In this document: piece by piece, positions 1-8,364 of the stretch
Position numbering within the stretch: the first letter of the stretch is position 1
How the letters are laid out: every line of letters begins with the position of its first letter
Assembly (NCBI GenBank): GCA_035651455.1
Contig: DASRFR010000059.1
Coordinates: 124,001 to 188,000, forward strand
Origin: DASRFR01 sp035651455
Lineage (GTDB): Bacteria > Acidobacteriota > Terriglobia > Terriglobales > Acidobacteriaceae
Reading direction: 5' to 3'
DNA length: 64,000 nucleotides
Program-made: the position numbers and the translations under genes
The notes under the pieces: model-generated
The model's database searches: none
The model's input: the letters and a program-made list of their open reading frames with translations, nothing else
What the model was told of the DNA's origin: nothing

Positions 1-142
1 CTGCTCCCGCTTCTTTTGCCCCACGAACAATTTCGACCGCCCGCTCAAAGCTCTGCCCGTGATTAGCCGAAATTTCCGCCACCACGTAGACTGGTTGCCC
101 GGCGCCAATGGGCCGTCCGTTGATCGCAATCGAACCGCTCAT
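1..142 (-). CDS. pseI: Pseudaminic acid synthase PseI/NeuB family, N-terminal fragment
   Basis: Only the first 47 codons lie in the window; the rest runs off the left edge. The ATG at 142 opens a frame containing the NeuB/PseI N-terminal signature VVAEISANHGQS, where family members condense phosphoenolpyruvate with a 2,4-diacetamido-trideoxyhexose to make a nonulosonic acid. The start overlaps the TGA of the upstream pseG-pseH fusion by four bases (ATGA), so it is the next gene of the same operon and is probably translationally coupled. The specificity (PseI rather than NeuB or LegI) is inferred from the pseB, pseC and pseG neighbours, not from this fragment alone. Confidence 0.85.
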   Translation of the reverse strand, partial: MSGSIAINGRPIGAGQPVYVVAEISANHGQSFERAVEIVRGAKEAGA

Positions 143-1638
143 GTCGTCCTCTTCGGCAGCACAAAGTGGATTCCCTCCCGGCCGCCGTGCACTCGTAACC
201 CTTCACGATGGAATCCCGCGCTTTCGAACAGTTGAATGGAAGTCGTGTTTTCCGGCTTCACGTACGCGTCGACAGCCTTGGTGGACGAAGACCGCTGAAA
301 TAACTGCTCTGTAGCCATCAACAAAGCGTGCTTTCCGTACCCGTTGCCGCGGAATTTGGGGCTTATGCTGATGGACAATACCGCGCGGTCCTCTTCCAGT
401 TCGTACCGCACTTCTCCGACCGCGGTCCCATCCTCACGACACGCCATGTAGAACACCGTGGAGGGACTCGCTAATTTCTCTTTCAGCCAACGGACGTGCT
501 CTTCCCATGGAATTGGATTTTGACTGAACGACATTCGGCGCGCCTGCGCATCGTTGGCCCATTCCCATAACAGCCGGCAATCGCCCTCCTTGATTTCCCG
601 CAGTCGAAGCCCGTTCTTCAGGTGTGCCACCACTCTGCGTGCGCCTTGGCTGTCGAGTAGCCTCCGGCTCGCCTTCGACAAATGGGTTCGCATAACTTGC
701 GACGGCGCCACCGACTTGATCATCTGGCCCAAATCATCTCTGGATATCTCTGCCAGTTTTCCCGCGTAAAGCGCTGCGCCAGCGTCATGCAGGCCTTTGG
801 CCAATCCGTGTTGATTTGGCGCCAATTCAATCAGTATGGAAGGTATACCGAGCAGGCAGATTTCCCAGCAGGTCGTGCCCGCACCTGCAATCACCAGATC
901 GCTCTGCGCCAGCAGTTCAGGCATGTTTGCGGCGTCCTGCAGCACCGCCGCGTCGAGCGCCGCTGCTCTTAAGCGTTCCCGGATCGACTCCACATGTGGA
1001 TTGCTGCCGCCCACCACGATCTTCAACTCGAAATCACTGAGGCCCGATCGCGCGATTGCACCCACTACGAACTCGGTCGCATGTTGTGGATCACTTCCGC
1101 CCATGGTCACCAGCAGCCGTTTTGCGACGCTCCCAATTTCTCGGCGCCGCCGATATTCGCCGAACTCCCGCCTCAGAAGCGCATACCGCGGCCCCAACAG
1201 AAACTTTGTATAGGACTCGCGGCCCGGATACATCCCGGCGTTTGCTCCCAGGTTCTGGTTCAATATAAGGTCCGCGCGATAGCGGTCCGCGTGCCCGTAA
1301 TCATCAAGAAACAATAGTTTCTTTCCCGCAGTTTTAATGGTCTGCTGGTACTCACCCCCAAAGTGGTATCCATCGACTACAACCCACACAGTCCCATCCT
1401 GATGTGCCAGCTCGGCAGTCCGGTCCGCATCCGATCGACTGCCTGGCGCCCCGGTAAGCGACGTGATTTCAAACTGCTCAGCCCGCAGCCGCTTCGTTAA
1501 ACTTTCAGAAATTTCACAGACCGCAAACCTCACCTGTCCGCCGCTGTCCCGCCACGCTTGCGCGAGCGCAAGACAGCGCATCACGTGACCCGTGCCCATC
1601 GCGAAACTCGCATCCGCCCTGATCAGGAGATTTTGCAA
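139..1638 (-). CDS. pseG: PseG-PseH fusion: UDP-sugar hydrolase plus N-acetyltransferase
   Basis: 499 aa. Residues about 1-335 match PseG, which removes UDP from UDP-2,4-diacetamido-2,4,6-trideoxy-beta-L-altropyranose. The N-terminus RADASFAMGTGHVMRC carries the GxGH loop whose His is catalytic in Campylobacter PseG, and VTMGGSDPQ plus the GAGTTCWE nucleotide loop follow as in MurG-like GT-B folds. Residues about 343-499 are a GNAT domain (LREIKEGDC..W.ND, later SPKFRGNGYGKHAL, the acetyl-CoA loop, and NTTSIQLFESAGF) like PseH, which acetylates the 4-amino group. Two consecutive pathway steps, with the acetyltransferase acting before the hydrolase, are therefore on one chain. It lies 34 bp after the preceding gene and overlaps pseI. 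Confidence 0.88.
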   Translation of the reverse strand: MQNLLIRADASFAMGTGHVMRCLALAQAWRDSGGQVRFAVCEISESLTKRLRAEQFEITSLTGAPGSRSDADRTAELAHQDGTVWVVVDGYHFGGEYQQTIKTAGKKLLFLDDYGHADRYRADLILNQNLGANAGMYPGRESYTKFLLGPRYALLRREFGEYRRRREIGSVAKRLLVTMGGSDPQHATEFVVGAIARSGLSDFELKIVVGGSNPHVESIRERLRAAALDAAVLQDAANMPELLAQSDLVIAGAGTTCWEICLLGIPSILIELAPNQHGLAKGLHDAGAALYAGKLAEISRDDLGQMIKSVAPSQVMRTHLSKASRRLLDSQGARRVVAHLKNGLRLREIKEGDCRLLWEWANDAQARRMSFSQNPIPWEEHVRWLKEKLASPSTVFYMACREDGTAVGEVRYELEEDRAVLSISISPKFRGNGYGKHALLMATEQLFQRSSSTKAVDAYVKPENTTSIQLFESAGFHREGLRVHGGREGIHFVLPKRTT

Positions 1639-1672
1639 AGCTGGTCAAATCCTCTTCGGCTTTCCCACTCTC

Positions 1673-3460
1673 TTAAGCCATTTCGCACGAAGACTGCATT
1701 TCCACATCTTGCACAAGCTCTTCGACTGCTTGTCCACGCGCCAGAAGTTTCTGCAGACGTTCAGCGGTGATCTGCTGGCAAAGGCTTTCTTTCACCCGTT
1801 CATCGCGCGAATAGTTCTCCAGCATCGCTGGCACATCCGCAATTTCCGCCGGACTGTGCAGCACGCGGCCCACTCCGAACTTCGAAAATTGCCGAACATA
1901 GCCCCAGGGTGAATAGTTCAACCACCCACAAAGGAAACACGGCACTCCCGCCAATGCACATTCGGTAGCGGCCGTGGAGAGTATCGTTATGCCGAACCAG
2001 ATATCGCAAATTAAAGCTGTCGTCAGGCCTCCACTCACTACTCTGGTTACGCGTCGTAGAGCGGGAGATAGCACTCTGGCCACGAATTTTTCTCGCTCTC
2101 GACGGCTCTCGAAGGGGTGCAGCTTGATGATGAGCTCCCTCCCGGTGTTAGCCGCCAACTGCGCCACCCCCGGAACAACGTCCCTGTAAATGTCCTCTGC
2201 CCGTGCACCAGCCACTTCGAAGCCCTCTGAAAAAAACACAATGGACCGCGCGTCTCGCGCACTCTCCTCTGGCGCCAGAGCTCGCGGTAATCTGTCGAGG
2301 GGGGCTCCCACTTCAATGCGCGAATGTTCTATTCCGCAGACATTCGCCAAGTAGTCTTCTTCCATCCTGCCTTTGGCCAGGACCACGTCGAACAGTTTTG
2401 GCTTGAACAGTTGGCGTCCGTCCAGTGCTCCATGATGCGCCGCGATGGCCGGCAATCCCCGATTCCGCGCCAACTGCAGGGGAATGGTGGTGTATGGATT
2501 GCTGTCATCAGCGCATAACACCGACTGGATCGGCTCTCGCTCGAAAACCGTTCTCCAGGCCTCTCTAACGGCGAGCCCCTTACGAATAAATGTGGGGAAT
2601 GAATCCAGGGATCCAAGCCGCGCGAGAATTACAATCTCGGGCACCTGCTCCAATTCCCGGCGCACTTTGCTCCACCGCTCTACGAGATCTCGGTATTCCT
2701 CGCCGATCTCTGGCTTCCAACGCGCATACGACGCGAGCTTCGCCACTGCCACGTTGCGCGAAACCGTGACTTGCCATCCGCTCCGCCGCGTGGCCACCAG
2801 CAAGTAGTCGATGCTGGGATCGATCTCTGCGTAAGCGACCGCTGTTCGCGACGCATTGATATAGGCGCTGGGCAGCAGCACCAGCGGTTTCCTGTTGGGC
2901 CTTCTAAACCCGTGAAATGATCCTCGAGCCCGGTACGACGCATCGTACTTGTCCCAGAAAATCTCCCCGATCTGCGCAAGCGAGAACTTCGAAGCAATGC
3001 CAAAACGGCGTCGCCACTTCGAAGCTGTTGGCCCGGCAAAACACGTGACGCGGCTTCCAATCAGGCAGCGCAACACGTCGGCTTGAAAACCAGGCCTGGT
3101 AATCGCCACCACGTCGCTGGAACGCATGCTCTCCACGAGGCGTCCGAAGATTCTCGCCTGTGCCGCTTTTTCGTAAAAAAGGATCGCGGTAAGCGCCCAC
3201 CAGTCCAGATTCTCTTTGTCTCGAAGACGATCCCCTCCCGCTCGCAGGAAATCGGCAGTCGCCTTGAACTCCCCATCGTCCAAGCCGAGCGACCTTACCG
3301 GGACTACCGGAACCGACATCGCTTTCGACCACCGCTCGTACGCCTGCTCTCCACTCACTCCCAGATCAATGACGCGATCCCATTTCTCAGCCGCCCACGA
3401 TCCTCGGTCCGGTCGATCTTCGGCATGCACTATCAGGATTCTCATTCGCTCACCACGCAT
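1673..3460 (-). CDS. GT-B-like protein of unknown activity in the pse operon
   Basis: 595 aa, or 591 aa if the second Met (MRILIVHAEDRPD) is the start. I do not recognise a named family. The C-terminal half looks like the nucleotide-binding half of a GT-B/polyglycerol-phosphate-transferase fold: a IIKLHPFESRREREKF segment, then a STAATECALAGVPCFLC stretch that resembles the donor-binding helix of capsule-type transferases. The N-terminal half has no clear motif. There is no signal peptide or membrane segment, so it is probably cytoplasmic. The position between the aminotransferase fusion and pseG-pseH suggests a transferase that uses, or builds on, the nonulosonate. That function is inference. 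Confidence 0.6.
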   Translation of the reverse strand: MRGERMRILIVHAEDRPDRGSWAAEKWDRVIDLGVSGEQAYERWSKAMSVPVVPVRSLGLDDGEFKATADFLRAGGDRLRDKENLDWWALTAILFYEKAAQARIFGRLVESMRSSDVVAITRPGFQADVLRCLIGSRVTCFAGPTASKWRRRFGIASKFSLAQIGEIFWDKYDASYRARGSFHGFRRPNRKPLVLLPSAYINASRTAVAYAEIDPSIDYLLVATRRSGWQVTVSRNVAVAKLASYARWKPEIGEEYRDLVERWSKVRRELEQVPEIVILARLGSLDSFPTFIRKGLAVREAWRTVFEREPIQSVLCADDSNPYTTIPLQLARNRGLPAIAAHHGALDGRQLFKPKLFDVVLAKGRMEEDYLANVCGIEHSRIEVGAPLDRLPRALAPEESARDARSIVFFSEGFEVAGARAEDIYRDVVPGVAQLAANTGRELIIKLHPFESRREREKFVARVLSPALRRVTRVVSGGLTTALICDIWFGITILSTAATECALAGVPCFLCGWLNYSPWGYVRQFSKFGVGRVLHSPAEIADVPAMLENYSRDERVKESLCQQITAERLQKLLARGQAVEELVQDVEMQSSCEMA

Positions 3461-3515
3461 TCCGCTCGATCTCAGCTCCGGTCAGCCGTACGCTTTTGCT
3501 AAACGTTCGTCCGGA

Positions 3516-5564
3516 TCATCGCACTCGAAACACTGGCCGGCTCATCTTTCCTTCCAGAAAGCGCGCGGGACTCGCATCCTGAACCCAGCTTCCCAGGGTT
3601 TTGATTACCGCGGCGTAGATTTCTAGAGTCCGGTGAATATCAGCGGCCCCGTGTGCCGAGGTCAGATTATGGGTCGCCAGTACCAGGATTCCGCGTTTAA
3701 TCGCCTCCTGTTGAAACAAGTTCTTCAGAACGGGATCATCCGCTCCACCCGCGGTTGTGAACTTCAGCAGTGACCATGAAGGAGAGCCTGCACAGCTAAC
3801 CCGACCAAGGAGGCCCGCCTCCATCGCGAACGTCTGGATGCCGTCCTGCAACACTCGTCCATTAGCTTCCATCCGTGCGAGTGCATCGGTACTTTCAAGA
3901 ATGTCGAGCACCTTCATCGCAGCCGCCATCGATGCGACTTCGCCCGCAAAAGTAAAGCTGTAGAAGATCTCCTCGAACACGCGCATCACATCCGCGCGCC
4001 CGACGATGCATGAAATTGGAAAGCCATTGCCCATCGCCTTGCCGAAACACGCCAGGTCTGGAACCACTCCGTAGCGCTTTTGTGCTCCGCCCAAGCCGAA
4101 GTGGAATCCGCTGCATATCTCATCGAAAATCAACAATGCTCCGTGCTGGTGTGTAACATTCTTCACCGCCTCGAGGAAACCAGCAGCCGGCTCGGTGAAA
4201 TTCACGGGCTCCATGATCACCGCCGCGAACTGCCCAGGGTGCTCCTGCAAAACCGCTCGCAAACTGGAGACATCGTTATAGCGGAAGGCGTGCGTGAGGG
4301 CGCGAACTGCCTCTGGCACTCCGGAATTTCGAGTCGTGCTTCCGATATACCAATCCTGCCACCCGTGATAACCGCAGCAGGCAATGTGTTCACGACCGGT
4401 GAACGCGCGCGCAGCGCGTATCGCCCCGGAGGTTGCATCCGATCCGTTCTTCCCGAATCGCACCATCTCCGCACAGGGAATCAGTCGCGTCAGGCGCTCC
4501 GCAAGCTCCACTTCCAGACGATGCGGCAGAGAAAAGCTATGACCCTGCGCGATTTGGTCAGCGACCGCGCGGTTCACTCCGTCATGCGCATACCCCAGTA
4601 TGTTCGGCAGTAGCCCTTGCACGTAGTCGATGTATTCGTTCCCGTCGACGTCCCAAACCCGGCATCCCTTGCCTCGCTCGAGGAACATGGGCGCGACCCC
4701 TTCAACATATTGAGAAGCGCTTTTGCTGAACGTCTGTGCGCCGCCAGGCACAACTTTCACTGTGCGCGCAAACCATGCCTCAGACTTCTCCAGTCGCAAA
4801 TTTGGCGCCCGGCCCTCTTCCGCTTCTCCATATAAGCTCCGGTAATATCCTTCATTGGACAGTGCAGGACTCTGAATAGCTGCCACGTCTGGCCTCTCCG
4901 ATAACACATTCAAGATTTCTCGGAACCCCATGTTCCGCAATCCTGGCATTGCCTCGTATATTTCGCGGATAAATTTCAAGTCCTGCGGCTCGTCGACCGT
5001 CCACCGGTGCTGGCGACTCGGAACCGGCTGTTCGCTGGCCACGTTCGCAATACGAAATTTACCCGTCCGCAAATAGGGGGTCACGTGCTCACGCTCCGAC
5101 TTCTTTTGCGCTTCTCGCCAGGCGCATTCGAGAGCGTGAAACGAGAACACTTCCGTATCCAGCCCATCGGGATACGTATAAAGAATGGTGTTCGACACGT
5201 AATCGAAACTACCCTCTTCATAGCGGCGTATTACTTTGTCGACAACTGCGGGATCGATCAGCGGGCAGTCCGCGGTGATGCGTACGATGACCTCAGCACC
5301 GCTGGCTCGCGCCGCCTGGTAGAAGCGATCAAGTACGTCCTCCTCGCTTCCACGAAAACAGGACACGCCCGCTTGTACGCAGAATTCTGCAATTCGGTCA
5401 TCCCAAGAATTCTCCGTCGTGGCCACGACCACACGCTGCACCAGGTTCGCTTTCCGCACGCGGTTGACCACGTGCCACAACATCGGCTGGCCCGCGATCT
5501 CCGCCAGCGTTTTGCCCGGAAGCCGCGATGAACCCAACCGTGCCTGCACGATCGCAACCGTCAT
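3516..5564 (-). CDS. Fusion of SpsF/PseF-like cytidylyltransferase with a class III aminotransferase
   Basis: 682 aa. Residues 1 to about 225 are an SpsF/PF02348 sugar cytidylyltransferase: VAIVQARLGSSRLPGKTL at the N-terminus (nucleotide-binding QAR..S.RLPGK loop), then RITADCPLIDP with the metal-binding Asp. SpsF-type enzymes are the CMP-nonulosonate synthetase step in Bacillus pse/sps operons, so this half may stand in for PseF. Residues about 250-655 are a glutamate-1-semialdehyde-aminomutase-like PLP enzyme: CCGYHGWQDW, LIFDEICSGFH (PLP Asp) and FGKAMGNGFP with the Schiff-base Lys at 509. The class III half suggests that a second amino sugar or decoration is made here. Start ATG at 5564 overlaps the TGA of the upstream oxidoreductase gene. 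Confidence 0.85.
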   Translation of the reverse strand: MTVAIVQARLGSSRLPGKTLAEIAGQPMLWHVVNRVRKANLVQRVVVATTENSWDDRIAEFCVQAGVSCFRGSEEDVLDRFYQAARASGAEVIVRITADCPLIDPAVVDKVIRRYEEGSFDYVSNTILYTYPDGLDTEVFSFHALECAWREAQKKSEREHVTPYLRTGKFRIANVASEQPVPSRQHRWTVDEPQDLKFIREIYEAMPGLRNMGFREILNVLSERPDVAAIQSPALSNEGYYRSLYGEAEEGRAPNLRLEKSEAWFARTVKVVPGGAQTFSKSASQYVEGVAPMFLERGKGCRVWDVDGNEYIDYVQGLLPNILGYAHDGVNRAVADQIAQGHSFSLPHRLEVELAERLTRLIPCAEMVRFGKNGSDATSGAIRAARAFTGREHIACCGYHGWQDWYIGSTTRNSGVPEAVRALTHAFRYNDVSSLRAVLQEHPGQFAAVIMEPVNFTEPAAGFLEAVKNVTHQHGALLIFDEICSGFHFGLGGAQKRYGVVPDLACFGKAMGNGFPISCIVGRADVMRVFEEIFYSFTFAGEVASMAAAMKVLDILESTDALARMEANGRVLQDGIQTFAMEAGLLGRVSCAGSPSWSLLKFTTAGGADDPVLKNLFQQEAIKRGILVLATHNLTSAHGAADIHRTLEIYAAVIKTLGSWVQDASPARFLEGKMSRPVFRVR

Positions 5565-6565
5565 GCAAACACCTCCATCGCGGTCGGCACCATCTTGTGC
5601 TGCATTGCCGACGCCTTGGCGGCAAAGACAACGCGCATCAGTTCCACGCCTTCGGCGATCGGTAATACCGTTGGTTCTCGTTCACGAACACACTCGAGAA
5701 AATGGGCGAGCTCATCCAGGTACATCTGGTTCAGTTCCCACTCAGCGGGCTGCGGAAAGCTGTTCCAGGCGCCGCTTTCGCCGTCAAACCAGCGGACCTG
5801 GCGATCGCGGAAATCCCAGAATAACGATCCCTTTTCGCCCACAATCTGGCAGCCCCGTTCATAGCTTCTCTGCACATAGTCGAGATGAATTTCCGACATC
5901 GTGCCACTCGCATGCCGGCAGATGATTGCTGCCACATCTTCTGTTTCGATTTTTAAGGAGCTGAGGTGAAAAGCGCTGCAGAAGACTTGCTGCACGTTGC
6001 CGAAATACCAGCGCGCCAGATCAACTTCGTGCACGCAGTCGAGGATGCAGCCGCCGCCCGTCTCCGCCTTCGCGGCATAGTTCTGCGCGTAATCGCTGCC
6101 CCGCCGCCAATCCGGAAGATAGGAGCCCACTTGTATCCTGCCGAAAAGCAGCTTTCCAAGGCGCCCCTCGGAGATAAGCTCATGCAGCGTGCTCGGTCCG
6201 GGATGGAAGCGCATGTTACACCCCACCATGCTGACCAGCCGTTCGCGCGCAACCAGTTCCGCCAGCTCTTCCATTCCCTCGGCGCTGTGAGACAGAGGTT
6301 TCTCCACGAAAAGATCGATGCCGCGGCGTGTGACATCCAGCGCCTGACGGCAATGTAGGTGAGGTGGTGTCGCGATGAGGACAAAATCGGGTTTCCAGTC
6401 GAGGCCCTGCTCCAACGAGGAAAACTCGGCAGCGACTGATGGACTCAGGAGTTTTCGCCGCTCCGTATCCGGTTCGACCAGGCCGAGCGATGCCACACCC
6501 AGACTGCGCAGATTGTGCAGGTGGCGCTTTCCGATTGACCCACCGCCCACAACCAGTGCCTTCAT
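5561..6565 (-). CDS. Gfo/Idh/MocA-family NAD(P)-dependent oxidoreductase
   Basis: 334 aa. The N-terminal Rossmann fold opens with KALVVGGGSIGKRHLHNL, followed by VLIATPPHLHC and the family signature FVEKPLS with the catalytic Lys. The C-terminal half supplies the beta-sheet substrate domain, including GGGCILDCVHEVDLARW. Such enzymes oxidise or reduce sugar hydroxyls and are common in nonulosonate and flagellin-glycan clusters. The gene overlaps its neighbours by 4 bp on both sides, so it is an integral part of the operon. The substrate is unknown; together with the class III aminotransferase it could introduce an amino group by oxidation followed by transamination (inference). Confidence 0.85.
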   Translation of the reverse strand: MKALVVGGGSIGKRHLHNLRSLGVASLGLVEPDTERRKLLSPSVAAEFSSLEQGLDWKPDFVLIATPPHLHCRQALDVTRRGIDLFVEKPLSHSAEGMEELAELVARERLVSMVGCNMRFHPGPSTLHELISEGRLGKLLFGRIQVGSYLPDWRRGSDYAQNYAAKAETGGGCILDCVHEVDLARWYFGNVQQVFCSAFHLSSLKIETEDVAAIICRHASGTMSEIHLDYVQRSYERGCQIVGEKGSLFWDFRDRQVRWFDGESGAWNSFPQPAEWELNQMYLDELAHFLECVREREPTVLPIAEGVELMRVVFAAKASAMQHKMVPTAMEVFA

Positions 6566-7149
6566 TTATTTTTCTGAGCCTTGACTCGGTATTCCGATCG
6601 CAGCAAGCCCATCCACAAACGGTCTTTGTACTTCCCGCCCTGGAACAGATCTTCGCGCATCCGACCCTCGACTTGAAACCCGACCTTTTCGTAACAACGC
6701 ACGGCCGATTCATGCTCCGCGAACACTCCAAGATCGATACGCCGTAGGTTCAGTCTGTTAAAACCGTATTCCACGGTCAGGCGCGTGGCTTCTTCTCCTG
6801 CGCCTTTGCCCCAGACTTTTTTGTCGCCGATTAAAACGCCCAGCGTCGCCCGTCGATGAATCCAGTGAATCGGCCCCAGTTTCACGTTGCCGATGTGTTC
6901 ACCCGACTCTTTGTCAATGATGGCCAGCATCACCTGGTTTCGCGAGCCAGTCACCTCGGCGTAAAACTTCTCGAGATCCTGGATCGTCGTCGGAAACGTG
7001 CCCGACTCCATGTACTTCATGACTTCCGGATCGTTCAGCCAGGCCAGGTAGCGTGCTCCGAGATCATCCCGTTCCAGGGGCCGAAGGCAAATCTGGTGCC
7101 CTTCCAAGAACACTGGATTGCTGCGCGCCGTCATTGGCTTGCTGCTCAT
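6562..7149 (-). CDS. GNAT N-acetyltransferase (RimJ/RimL type)
   Basis: 195 aa GNAT. It begins with a typical RimJ-like ICLRPLERDDLGARYLAWLNDPEV, has the acetyl-CoA pyrophosphate loop in IGDKKVWGKGAGEEA, and ends with SAVRCYEKVGFQVEGRMRE. It is distinct from the PseH-like domain fused to PseG, so the operon has two acetyltransferases. One could acetylate the extra amino group introduced by the class III aminotransferase. Overlaps both flanking genes by 4 bp. Which amine each enzyme modifies cannot be read from the sequence. Confidence 0.82.
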   Translation of the reverse strand: MSSKPMTARSNPVFLEGHQICLRPLERDDLGARYLAWLNDPEVMKYMESGTFPTTIQDLEKFYAEVTGSRNQVMLAIIDKESGEHIGNVKLGPIHWIHRRATLGVLIGDKKVWGKGAGEEATRLTVEYGFNRLNLRRIDLGVFAEHESAVRCYEKVGFQVEGRMREDLFQGGKYKDRLWMGLLRSEYRVKAQKNK

Positions 7150-8357
7150 TTTGCAAGTGCCCCAACCACTTTCTTGACTGCGGCGATCACATCCTGCACA
7201 TCCTGCTCGCTCATCCCATGAAACATCGGCAAGCTGATGAGTTGTTCGTAGGCGCGTTCTGCGATGGGGTAGTCCCCGGGCTTAAAACCAAACTGCTCGC
7301 GGTAATACGGGTGCAGATGCACCGGGATGTAATGTACGTTCACGCCGATGTTTTCCGCCCGCAGTGCACGAAACACCTCCGCCCTCCCGACCGACAGCTT
7401 TGCTGCGTCCACACGAATGGGATACAGATGCCATGCGGGATTCACGTCGCTTCGTACTACAGGCGTTACTACCCCGCGTAGTTCCTCGAAGGCTTTCGTA
7501 TATGTCAACGCGATCTGCCGCCGCCACGCCAGATTCTCGGGCAGCTTCTTCATCTGGCTTAGTCCCAGCGCGCAGGCAATGTCCGTCAATCTGTAATTGA
7601 ACCCCAAAGAGATCATTTCGTAATGCCATTGCCCGGAACTCTGCCTCTGTCGCGCGTCCGTCGTGATCCCATGATTTCGGAATTGCCGCAGCCGTCGCGC
7701 AAAGTCACTGCGATCTGTCGTGACCATCCCGCCTTCACCCGTGGCCACGTGCTTAACCGGATGGAAACTGAATACCGTCATGTGCGCCATCGCTCCTACT
7801 CGGCGCCCGCGATACTCCGCCCCCAGCGAGTGACAAGCATCTTCAATCACGGTCAGGCCGTGCTTTTCCGCAAGGTTCAGAATTGGCGTGAGATCTGCCG
7901 GGTGCCCTGCGTAATCCACGGGAATGACTGCGCGCGTCCGCGGTCCCACTCGCTCGGCAACTCGCTCCGGATCTAAGTTCAGCGTGTCGCCGCAGACATC
8001 GGCAAACACCGGCCGCGCACTCTGATATAGAACGCAGTTCGCGGTCGCACAGAATGTGAGAGGGGTCGTGATCGCTTCATCTCCCGCTGTCAATCCCGCC
8101 GCGAAAGCCGCGCCGTGCAATGCCGCCGTGCCCGAACTGAAGCTCACTGCATGTCCTGCGTCAACATATTCCGCGAAAGCGTTCTCGAATTCTTCCACCC
8201 GTGGCCCGGTGGTCAGCCAATCCGAGCGCAGCACATCCACTACCGCCTGAATGTCCACTTGGTCAACGGATTGCCTTCCATAAGGAAGCAGCGTGCTCCT
8301 GACAGGCATTCCCCCGTCGATCGCCAGCATCTGCCCGGTCGTAGGAGACGTGCTCAA
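7146..8357 (-). CDS. pseC: UDP-4-amino-4,6-dideoxy-N-acetyl-beta-L-altrosamine transaminase PseC
   Basis: DegT/DnrJ/EryC1 (class V-like) PLP aminotransferase. It has the family features SFSSGTAALHGAA (PLP phosphate), EDACHSLGAEYRGRRVG (PLP Asp) and FSFHPVKHVATGEGG, whose Lys forms the Schiff base. The opening AIDGGMPVRSTLLPYGRQ is typical of PseC, which converts the 4-keto product of PseB to the 4-amino sugar using glutamate. The open frame extends to a TTG at 8393, but I prefer the TTG at 8357: it follows a GAGG Shine-Dalgarno and starts 7 nt after the pseB stop. The ATG at 8330 is an alternative. 403 aa from the chosen start. Confidence 0.88.
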   Translation of the reverse strand: MSTSPTTGQMLAIDGGMPVRSTLLPYGRQSVDQVDIQAVVDVLRSDWLTTGPRVEEFENAFAEYVDAGHAVSFSSGTAALHGAAFAAGLTAGDEAITTPLTFCATANCVLYQSARPVFADVCGDTLNLDPERVAERVGPRTRAVIPVDYAGHPADLTPILNLAEKHGLTVIEDACHSLGAEYRGRRVGAMAHMTVFSFHPVKHVATGEGGMVTTDRSDFARRLRQFRNHGITTDARQRQSSGQWHYEMISLGFNYRLTDIACALGLSQMKKLPENLAWRRQIALTYTKAFEELRGVVTPVVRSDVNPAWHLYPIRVDAAKLSVGRAEVFRALRAENIGVNVHYIPVHLHPYYREQFGFKPGDYPIAERAYEQLISLPMFHGMSEQDVQDVIAAVKKVVGALAK

Positions 8358-8364
8358 GGTTTCC

